Below are positions 34,534 to 43,602 of a DNA stretch of 64,000 nt, one piece after another. Position numbers and translations under genes: made by a program. Position 1 is the first letter of the stretch; each line of letters starts with the position of its first letter. This DNA is from Whalleya microplaca. Lineage: Eukaryota; Ascomycota; Sordariomycetes; Xylariales; Xylariaceae. The notes beneath the pieces were generated by a model that saw nothing but the letters and a program-made list of their open reading frames with translations, did no database searches and had not been told where the DNA came from. The DNA is taken from positions 248,001 to 312,000 of the forward strand of contig MU385741.1 in NCBI GenBank assembly GCA_022497155.1. The letters run 5' to 3'.

Positions 34534-35796
34534 TGTGTGAAGGATTCTCCAGTGAGGTCTGACGAGTAGGCTTTATGTGTTCTTCAGATACTTCTGATTC
34601 TCTTTCCACTGTCAATAATTTTGAAGAGAAGAGGACGTCGAGCGTAATTTATGAGGGCAGGCAACATCGGCTGGGAAGTTGTTTGAGATATGGAAGCTCT
34701 CTAGCTCTAATACCCCACCATTACAGTGATAGGCACCGTGGGCATTGCGCAAGCCTGCATGCAATTATCCACAGCTTTGTGTAACCCGGTTAGTTGCATA
34801 GGCGAATATTAGGGGTATATGATACGACGTCGTAATCCCCTAGGCAAACATATATATACGAAATACTAGGTAACTTCGTGAAAGTAAAGCATCTAATTAC
34901 ATTGAAGGCTATGTTATGTACTCTACCTGGACCTTATGTACCTAACACCATGATGATCACCGAATTATAGCATGTTCCTGGGGGTGTAAGGCAGTACAGA
35001 GTATCACTCCTCCAATACCATAATTCGCCCTCTTTTATCTCATGCTATTCTTTATCTCGGTAATTTAGAAAACTACTTTCTATTCAAGCCTGTGTTATCA
35101 ATATCTGTCCTGCAGGTCGTCAGGCAATTACTCTGATAGTGACAGATCGGAAACCATCAAGCAAACAGACTGAATGTCTTAGTCCCCAGCGCAGATAAAA
35201 TTTCAGCCATTATTGACGTATGATAGGCAGCCTGCTTATTCGGATGAAACACGAGGCTGTTGCCTTCATGGCTGCCTTGCCTACTTACACGTCACCATCT
35301 CATTTGGGTACAGTGCCCCTGATGAGGCATTCTGGTTAGTTCGGTGGCGACTGTAGGCTAACTCTCTTTCACAATAACAGGACCTACATTCATCATAAAT
35401 ATAGGTGGGATTGTTGTACGGGTCAAAATCACTAGCTCACAATATTTGACGGACGCGCAGTCAAGTTTTACCTATACTTCAAAGGATCTCATTCTGTGTA
35501 CAGTCAGTATTCATCTGGTACTTCATATAATTACTGGTCCCGGTGCAACTCTCGAGCTGGTATGATATAGAGGAATAGGCGAACTTGAGTGAAATTAGCA
35601 AGTGGAAGAGATATCTTTCTGAATTTGCCATATAGATATATGCTCCCTGTCAATGTAGATCATGTCTGTGGCCTCCTCAAAAAACATAACTCGTCAAGTC
35701 ATTTTCGTTCTCATGTCCTGTCTAGCTTCAAAAAAGTTCCCAATCATACATCATGATCTTAACCAACTTCATAACAATATCCCAGCCCCTAAGAAA
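34534..35796. other. Intergenic, 1.3 kb
   Basis: This contains the promoter of the RING gene and the 3' flank of the dioxygenase gene. It is AT-rich in places, and no gene is visible. Confidence 0.5.
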
Positions 35797-36915
35797 TCAT
35801 ATCTCGCCCCTTGCCTTAGCTGCGATACTCATGGGATGGTTCACCCTCGCCCGAAGCAGCCTCTCCAGCTGCCAATCCCCCGCGTTGATATCCTCGTACT
35901 TAGGCTTCTCGCCCTCCGGCACACACGTCGGCAACGTCCTGATCATGACGTCCTGGCTCGGCGCGAAGAAATACGCCAGACTGTACCTCTCGCGGCCGCT
36001 GATATTGCGCACCCTGTGCACCGTGCTCACGAACCGGTCGTTCGTCGCCCTCTCCAGGAAATCGCCCACATTGACCACCAGGCTCCCCGCCACGGGCGGC
36101 GCGGGCACCCAGTGGCCGTTCGCGTTCAGCACCTCGAGCCCCGGCGTGTCCGAGAGCTGGTTCACCAGCGTGAACCAGCTGTAGTCGGCGTGGGCGCCGA
36201 TGCCGATCGTGTTGCTGTTGTTGTTGTCCGCCGCCGCCTGCGGCGGGTAGTGCAGCGCGCGCAGCCCCGCCATCGGGAACGCGAGCATGGACTCGAAGTA
36301 GTCCTCGGGCAGCTCGAGCCCGAGCGCCAGCAGCCGTAGTAGCACCCCCGAGAACGCCTGCGCCGCGCCCCGGTACGCGTAGATGGCGTCGCGGAAGCCG
36401 GCGGGGCGCGCCGGCCACTGGTTCAAGGGCCCCGGGGGGTACGTGGACAGGTCCAGCGAGGGCGGCGCGGCCTGCTCGGGCTCGTACGGGTCGTCGGCCA
36501 TGTTGAAGGCCTCCTTGAGGTCCCCGCGCGTGCGGTCATCTAGCCGGGTCTCCAGCAGCGCCTCGTAGCCTTTGATCGTGGGCGATTTGTTGATGTGGAT
36601 CTGCATTTTCTCCTCGAGGGGGCGGTCGAAGAACTGCTGGATGGCTTCCGTGGTGCGGGCTTGCAGGGCGCTGTCGATGCCGTGGTTGACGGCGTACAGG
36701 AACCCGACTTCGGTGAAGGCTTTCTTGACCTCCCGCGCGACGGACTGGCGATCTGCTAGCGAGGGGGAGAAGGCCAGTTTGAAGTCCACCGTGGGAATGC
36801 GGTCGAAGGTAGGCTTGAGGTCCGCGCCATTGAGGATAGGCCGGGTCTGCTTTCCCTTGCCGGCGTGGAAGACGACCTCGCGCGTCTCGTCTACGATCAA
36901 TGCGCCTGGAGCCAT
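35797..36915 (-). CDS. 2-oxoglutarate/Fe(II) dioxygenase, IPNS-like
   Basis: Single exon, 372 residues. The N-terminal domain found in isopenicillin-N-synthase-like enzymes is visible (IPTVDFKLAF, then FTEVGFLYAVNHGI). The iron site is complete: His242 and Asp244 (GAHADYSWFTLV) and His300 (VHRV), and Arg310 in RYSLAYFF is placed to bind 2-oxoglutarate. The reaction is oxidation of a small molecule with O2 and 2-oxoglutarate; the family covers hormone oxidases, thymine hydroxylase and secondary-metabolite enzymes. Codons are strongly GC-rich at third positions. It is divergently paired with an NCS1 nucleobase permease across 401 bases, which hints at a pyrimidine or purine substrate; this is inference only. 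Confidence 0.9.
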   Translation of the reverse strand: MAPGALIVDETREVVFHAGKGKQTRPILNGADLKPTFDRIPTVDFKLAFSPSLADRQSVAREVKKAFTEVGFLYAVNHGIDSALQARTTEAIQQFFDRPLEEKMQIHINKSPTIKGYEALLETRLDDRTRGDLKEAFNMADDPYEPEQAAPPSLDLSTYPPGPLNQWPARPAGFRDAIYAYRGAAQAFSGVLLRLLALGLELPEDYFESMLAFPMAGLRALHYPPQAAADNNNSNTIGIGAHADYSWFTLVNQLSDTPGLEVLNANGHWVPAPPVAGSLVVNVGDFLERATNDRFVSTVHRVRNISGRERYSLAYFFAPSQDVMIRTLPTCVPEGEKPKYEDINAGDWQLERLLRARVNHPMSIAAKARGEI

Positions 36916-37316
36916 GTTGACGTTTGATTTTGATATTCGATAAGCTCTAGTCTTGGACGATCATGTCCTTCACATCAAAGCGGGGAGTCCTATTATGTCT
37001 TTGCCGTATCTTGGGATTCCTAATCTCTGGGACAGGGCAGCCCTGCTGCTCGGCCGGAGTATACGTGTAAGTCGGGGTAGATAGACCCCACCCAATACCA
37101 ATGCCAGCCCACATGGTTATCAGCTCCAAGCCTGTTCGGAGCGATACGACACAGCCAGCAGAATATAGCTTATCAGCACGTCGGCATGGGTCCGATACCA
37201 TATAACCCGGTGCCTACGCCGATTGCCGCAAAAGGGAAGATGGAACTGGCTTTCGGATGGCGGTTTGGTTTCTGTTACAGCCAAAGAATAGCCGAAAAGC
37301 ATCCGGGTGAGAAATA
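36916..37316. promoter_or_regulatory. Divergent promoter, dioxygenase / NCS1 permease
   Basis: 401 bases separate the two start codons, so both genes depend on it. No consensus GATA-factor cluster is obvious: three minus-strand TATC words exist, one of them in a GATATTCGATAAG patch at 36932-36944. Shared regulation is plausible but not shown. Confidence 0.45.
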
Positions 37317-39145
37317 ATGGTTCACAGCAAGATCGCCGCAATTAAGGCAGCTTTCAGCAGCAGAGGGGCTTTTCTTGCTGCGCTTGAGACAAAAGAGTCC
37401 GCACAGGGACGACTTGGGAATCGTAATCCATGGACCAACGAGGACCTCGATATCAGTCCAAAGAAGGACTGGACGTGGGGATGGTATGATTACGCTGCAT
37501 TCTGGTGGTCTTATGGTAGGTTGCTTCTGCTTATGAGGTATGTCCATATCGTCGTACTAAATGCCGTCTATTATAGGCTTTTCCGTGGGTGTATGGACAG
37601 CTGGTTCATCCCTCGTCTCGTTAGGGATGACGTGGTGGCAGGCTATCATTTGCATCTTCATATCTCACTTCCTTGGTGCTGTGGGGATGGTAATGCATTC
37701 ACGTTCATCGGCTACGTACCATTTTGGCTTTCCAGTTGCCAGTCGAATCCCCTGGGGTTTACGAGGGGGCTTCTTCCCTGTGTTCGTTCGAGTTCTGGTA
37801 GGGACGATCTGGGTAGGTGTTCAGTTAGTTCAGGGAGGATACTTTGTCGCTATATTGTTCCGCGCTATGTTCGGCGAAGGATTCGCCAATATGATAAACA
37901 CCATTCCTGCAAGCCAGTACATCACTGTTCAGCAGCTAGTCGGCCTGATTGTTTTTTGGTAAGGGTCTTGATATTCTTGAGCATGCTGGCCATATAGCCC
38001 CTGTCTTCTGAACCTTGACTGATTGCGGTAGGGTAACAACGCTCCCTATCCTTAGTGTGCCGATTCCGAAAGTCAGACTGCTCTTCTCCGTCAAGTCAGC
38101 AGTGCTACCGCCAATCGTCATCGGCCTCTTTGTCTTCTGTATGCTGCAAGCCAAGAACTCTGGCGAGAGCGCTGGGACCTTCACCAAGTCAGGTACTCTA
38201 CATGGATCAGCCTTAGCTTGGGCAATGCTAGGCGGCATAAACTCTGTCATGGGGAAGACTAGCACTAGCATCGTAAATCAACCTGACCTTGCTCGCTATG
38301 CCCGAACCAAGACGGCACCATTCTGGTCACAGCTCATCGCCCTGCCCGTTGGGAATACACTCTGCGCGACACTTGGCATCTTTGGCACTAGTGCCATCCA
38401 AGCTGGCTGGGGTGAGCTTATCTGGAATCCGTGGGATCTTTGTAGTGCGATTCTAGACCGGTATTGGAACAACGGCGCGCGAGCGGGTGTCGCAGTCGTA
38501 TCGCTGGGGTTCATATTCTCAATCATCGGATCGAACTTAGGCGCAAACGTGATCCCATGGGGTGCCGACACCACCGTTCTGGTTCCTCGGTACATTAACA
38601 TCAAAAGGGGCATGTATATCTCGTATGTGATAGGCATCGTCATCTGCCCTTGGCGGATCCTCAAGAGCGCGTCTAGCTTCCTGCAGTTCTTGGGCGGCTA
38701 CTCGATCTTCCTTGGCCCCTTCGTCGGCATCTTCCTTACGGATTACCTTGTCTGTCGTAGAGGCAACATCTACATTGCCGACTTGTACTCGCCGGACGGC
38801 AGATATTGGTATCGACACGGCGTGAACTGGAGAGCCGCGGTTGCGTATTTAGTTGCCGTCGTACTTCCAATCCCTGGTTTCACTCAGACGTTCGGCGAGC
38901 CTGTGCCCGTCGCGTGGTTAAGGATCTATCAGGTCGGCTGGCTTCTTACATGTACACTCAGTAGTATTCTGTACTGGCTTCTCTGCTTTGTAGGTGACTT
39001 TGCGTCGGAGGAGAAAAATATGCGCTTCGAAGCGATTGCTTGGGAGCAACTGGAACCCTACTTGGGCTCGACGCTGGAAACCATTGAGGGACAGGACGCG
39101 CCTGGAGTAGCAACTGTCGGAGTGCATAATGAGCCAAAACAATAA
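37317..39145 (+). CDS. NCS1 (Fur-type) nucleobase permease
   Basis: Three exons: 37317-37515, 37577-37958, 38032-39145, giving 564 residues. Introns are 61 and 73 bases, and both joins are in frame. About 12 membrane helices are visible. NCS1 features include the N-terminal NPWTNEDLDISPKKDWTWGWYDY segment before helix 1, GFSVGVWTAGSSLVSLG in helix 1, VNQPDLARYAR after helix 5, and NLGANVIPWGADTTVLVPRYINIKRG in the helix 8-9 region. Fungal members import uracil, uridine, allantoin, thiamine or pyridoxine with protons at the plasma membrane. This sequence looks closest to the Fur (uracil/allantoin/uridine) group, but the substrate is not decided by sequence alone. Confidence 0.92.
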
Positions 39146-42052
39146 TTCATGGCTATTATTCGAGATAATTAACTCATCATTTAGCCAACCTTGCTCGAAG
39201 CTAGTCTCTCTCTCAGTGTTATGCCAAGTAATTAAAAATTCGTATCATGTTCACTGCGTTCAGACTCTAGTAAAGAAGCTTTGCACTTAACAGCATTTCT
39301 AATCATACCTCATCATCCCGATAACTGTAGCGTATCTACTATCTAAAACCATCTAGTAAAAATGATAGATCATATCGATTGTATATGGGTAGACCATCCA
39401 GTCGTTCCATCCAGCCCTGCTCTACTCACTCTTATCAACCCCTATATGTCCGAGCGCTTACAATACATAGTAGAACAAGCGTATGTAGAGCCAATCCATA
39501 CCCCTAATTGCAACGAACCGGATGTAAACACTTAAAGATAATACCGGGATATGTGACCTGTCAGATAAAGATGAGAACAGCCAAGAGACGAGTTCTGTTC
39601 TCGAGCCTCGACGTCTACGACGAGGCATCTGTTGTCCCCTTCACGGGTTCGCGTCGGCGCTTTGACAAGCCCGCGGCATCTTCTGGCCTTAGGTGTTTAG
39701 CCCCATGGGGGGTTGAGATGGTGGTGGAGACGACGCGAATCGAACTCGCTAAGTAATGAAAGACCTCTTGTTCCAGGGGATAGGTCTCCTTGTTGAACCA
39801 CGAGGGCCATCTGGTGGCTCGACAGCTTGGTTAAGGGGTGTTCAAAAATTTGCTCCCGAAAGCTCGGCTGGATAGCAAGGTAAAGTTACCCGTTCCATGT
39901 CATTGAAGCCAAGTAGGTTGGGCACATATCTCGTTCGCAGCCCAACCGAGCTTAACCTCATGTGGCCATGGCTGGAACTTTGAACCATCTACGCCGAGGA
40001 ATTTCAATATCAGTCCGCAAGGTTATGCTAGCTTTGAAGCTCAGGTACTGGGGCTGTTCGGACATCTCTTAAATCCCGAAGGTAACACTTACATATAGTA
40101 TAACCAACTGCTCGGGAGAGCATTAAGCAAGAAAAAGGGATAGTCTTCCACAATACCTTGGATACTAACACATTCACAGGTTCCAGGCTGGCCCAATCTA
40201 TGCTGGCTAGCCACAGCTGCTGTTGATTGAAAACCTTGGCCAGGGGAGCAATTGCTATATATGGAATGAATATAGTTCAAACGACAGTAATGCTGTCTGC
40301 GGTCCGCGACACCAATGGACGCGCCTTATTTGACCACGCCGGTAAACCTCAGGGGCCTTCGTTACGTTCCGAAGCTCCTACCTGTAGTCAACTGGCCTAG
40401 ACCCAAGATGATCCGTATGACATCGAGATTAGTAACACAATGCGCCCTCTCCCATTATGCTGGGATTTCTTATAAGTATTCTTGGGAACATGCCAAGGAG
40501 TCTCCATAGCCTTATGGTCTTTCTAGAAACCATGACCTAGTCCTTCACCGGGACTGTTCGCCTAGGTAACATGGCACCGATCAACGCGACGGGATCCAGC
40601 CGAACTGCACTAGGCCTAGAGGAGGATTGGCAACGATCTGAATACCTCGAACAGCTTACCTCATCTGATAACTTAAGCCTCGCTTCCAAGCCGCTGGGAT
40701 ATTGCTCATGTTCATGTACATGGTAACTAGATAGAACATGTGTTATCACATGGGGTTTGTGAAGTCGGTCCAGAAGCGATATTCACAAGGTGGGGATATG
40801 TCCCTTTCTCCTGATCCTAAATCAATTGATAACTAAGCGCCTTGATATCAGACTACCATGAGGCATTTAGGAGGGGGAAATATCCAGTTGGCAACTGAAT
40901 GCGAGCAGATTAGTTTGTTGCAAATGTGGGATCGCTATCTGAAAATTTGAATGCGACGTCGTAGATGTATGCTGGCTCATTTAGTTATGACGCTCAATGC
41001 TTGAATCTTTAAGGCATAGGAACATAATAATATCACCTAAATGCAACCGGACCAATTTGCTATTATTGTCACAAACGAGAAAGATCTGCCTTTAAATAAT
41101 CTAAGATCAATCCTACGTCAAGGGAGACGTTGAAGCATAAGGGCATTTGTTCTCTTTTTAGATAGTGAGGCCCATAAAGCTGCTAAATTGTAGATATCAT
41201 TCGATAGCAATTTATTTAACCTATTTTTGATATAGTTCTCCTGATATAATAATTACCGGGCTCAAAATCCTTAAGGGCTACCCGCTAATAAACCTACGGT
41301 AGAATCAACTTTAGCGACAACCACTTGATCGCGACATTTACCACTCTCGGATGACGAATAGCTGCAATGCCGGATCTAGGAAACAGAGGCCATGAACGGC
41401 AAACTCTTGGATAGTGACTGTCGTCAAGACCTGCTGCGATATTAGGCTTTATGCGTCACCTTGGTGGTCACCGTGGTGGAGGTTCTAGAAGCAGGGTGAG
41501 CGAGTATGGAATGATTCGCTGGCCCCACGAATCCATCCATAGCAGAGGCTACATACTGGTACGTAGCTGTAGCTGTGCGACATGTTCGCATGGGGACGTA
41601 GCCTGGTAATGGTCGATATGCACGTCAACGTAAACAGAACCACCGGCAGTGTAACGGCTGCGGACAAGGTTTCTCTCTCAATCCACAACAAAAATAAAAA
41701 AAATTATGTCAAGGTCGGAGGTTTAACGGAAGTAGTCTAGGCGCTTGTCTCAGGTCCCTGCGCAAGCAAGGATGCCGGTAAACATAGTCTGAGCGTCCTT
41801 CTCTCAGCGGGCGCGCGCAATCGAGGCGGCCGTCGGCGGACGAGAAGGAGGCTCGTCACGGAGGGAGAGGTAGGATTCTGCTGATCGACGGACATGCGAA
41901 CTGTGAAAACTTTATATCTGCGGACGAGGGAGAGCCGCATCGCTTACGCCGGCCGTGCCTGTCCTACTCGGACGTTTTTTGGCGCGGCGTCCCAGAGTGT
42001 CGGATAGCGCAAAAGGGCATTTCAGGGGTGGCATTGGGAAGCCAGGGGGCTT
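39146..42052. other. Left part of gene desert
   Basis: Nearly 3 kb with no supported gene. It contains a tRNA-like remnant on minus at 39725-39789 (see findings). AT-rich stretches near 40,950-41,300 are full of TA steps, as left by repeat-induced point mutation, and a GC-richer block at 41,710-42,050 is cut by the transposon at 42061. Confidence 0.4.
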
Positions 42053-42060
42053 GTCGACAG

Positions 42061-42103
42061 CGGCCCAGGTAGAAAAACCACGGTTATTTTTTAGAAAAAC
42101 CAC
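42061..42103. repeat. Left terminal inverted repeat of MITE 1
   Basis: 43 bases that are the exact reverse complement of 42570-42612. It holds two copies of AGAAAAACCAC (42071-42081 and 42093-42103), 22 bases apart. Confidence 0.95.
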
Positions 42104-42569
42104 ACATCCACTCTGCACAGACTCTCATACAACGTAATATGTAGATCCGTGTCAATCCCATGTGCACAGACAGCTGCATTTGTGATACCTTATTTTATAC
42201 CTATATCTCACCTAAATTTCAAGTATCTTTGATATATAGACAGTCGACTATAAGGTACTTGGGCTTGCGTATAATGTTCACATATTTGAAAGTACATTTT
42301 TTCAGGTACTTATACCTATATATAAAATTGACTTGAAAATAAGTACCTGAATGTAAGGTATACATATAGGTATAAAATATACTTGCATAAAAGTACCTAA
42401 TACAGATACTTATATTTCTGTGTAGTCTTCACTCAAATATAAGTACTGTATTAATGACAATAATAAATAATATCCGATATCTGAGATTGACATTGATCTC
42501 CATACTAGTTTGTATGGGAGCCCATGTTGTAAGCGTTACCGAGATATTCAGTGGGTAGATTTAAAATTA

Positions 42570-42612
42570 GTGGTTTTTCTAAAAAATAACCGTGGTTTTT
42601 CTACCTGGGCCG
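42570..42612. repeat. Right terminal inverted repeat of MITE 1
   Basis: Exact reverse complement of 42061-42103, with GTGGTTTTTCT twice at a 22-base period. It is followed directly by the right target duplication GTCGACAG. Confidence 0.95.
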
Positions 42613-42620
42613 GTCGACAG

Positions 42621-43114
42621 GGGTCTCACCGGTTTCTGGGATTTCTTGGTCCTAGGGTAACATTGGTAGGCCGAGGCGCGGATGGCGATCCGGCTGCCGT
42701 CTTAACTACATGGTTCTTGGTTGACGGACAGTGGGTATTCGGCAAGCCGTCGGGCGAGCATCGACGTATTCCTGTCATCAATATTGGATGTTATCGAATG
42801 ATACTTCGTACACCGCCTTTAAGCCGTTGTTCATAAGAAGAGCAATATCAGTAGTATTAATGGTGGGAGGCCGTTATCCTCCGAATACTTTTATTGTATT
42901 GAGTTTTGTTCGTTGTTTCATTAGTTTTATACCATAACTTGCTGATTCTTTTTTTCAGATTTTGATAATCTACCTAAGTGATGCTCAGAAGCCTAATGAA
43001 TCCTAGTCGCTGGCCCGAAAACTACTTTGGTGTGTTTTCGTTTCAGTACGAATAAAGGCCATACTGTGATGTAGCTAGTTAAGAAACGTGATACTGCTAA
43101 CGACTCTTGAGCAC
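42621..43114. other. Spacer between the two MITEs
   Basis: About 500 bases. A 60-codon stretch in a plus frame near 42650-42836 (GDPAAVLTTWFLVDGQWVFG) looks protein-like but is open only for a short distance and is not recognised. It may be the remains of the sequence that MITE 1 entered. Confidence 0.35.
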
Positions 43115-43122
43115 CCCATCAT

Positions 43123-43163
43123 CGCCCCACCTAGAATTCCCTTCATGATTTCCTAGAATTCCC
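43123..43163. repeat. Left terminal inverted repeat of MITE 2
   Basis: 41 bases with CTAGAATTCCC twice (43131-43141 and 43153-43163) at a 22-base period. It matches the reverse complement of 43554-43594 except for one base in the outer copy. Confidence 0.93.
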
Positions 43164-43553
43164 TTTACCCACTTAAGTACAGGGCTGTCATACGCTGACA
43201 TAAATGCCCAGCCAGACTAGTACGGAAATTAATATCCAGCCGTGTCGATCCGTATAAATCTAATATACCGAACCACGATCCGTAGATATCGGGTTATATA
43301 GCTGTTTTATACCTTATTAATTCGCGTACGATCTTAAGGCAAATAGGTAGCCTCTTTTCGATACTATCGCTTAATAGCTATTTAATCTTACGCTATTTAG
43401 AAAAAATCGAATATTTATATATAAAGAAACACTATACGCGGCCGGTCGGTTACAAAAATACGCGACAGGTACCTTTAGCGCGTATATTGTCAACATCTCA
43501 TCTACATGCGTACATACCCTAGGCAGATACTAATTTGGAGGCTGTGGAAACAA

Positions 43554-43594
43554 GGGAATTCTAGGAAATCATGAAGGGAATTGTAGGTGGGGCG
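43554..43594. repeat. Right terminal inverted repeat of MITE 2
   Basis: Inner copy GGGAATTCTAG (43554-43564) and outer copy GGGAATTGTAG (43576-43586), which carries the single mismatch to the left end. It is followed by the target duplication CCCATCAT. Confidence 0.93.
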
Positions 43595-43602
43595 CCCATC
43601 AT

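Larger units (their letters stand above)
42061..42612. mobile_element. Non-autonomous DNA transposon (MITE 1)
   Basis: A 552-base element bounded by perfect 43-base terminal inverted repeats (42061-42103 and 42570-42612). It is flanked by an exact 8-base direct repeat, GTCGACAG, at 42053-42060 and 42613-42620, the target-site duplication. The interior is AT-rich, has no frame of note, and carries five copies of the word AGGTACTT/AAGTAC in both orientations. An 8-base duplication fits hAT, KDZ or Merlin-like transposases; the ends (CGGCCCAGG...) do not decide which. It needs a transposase in trans. Confidence 0.9.
43123..43594. mobile_element. Non-autonomous DNA transposon (MITE 2)
   Basis: A 472-base element bounded by 41-base terminal inverted repeats with one mismatch (43123-43163 and 43554-43594). 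It is flanked by an exact 8-base duplication, CCCATCAT, at 43115-43122 and 43595-43602. The interior is AT-rich with many TA steps and has no coding potential. The repeat sequence differs from MITE 1, but the layout is the same. Confidence 0.9.
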
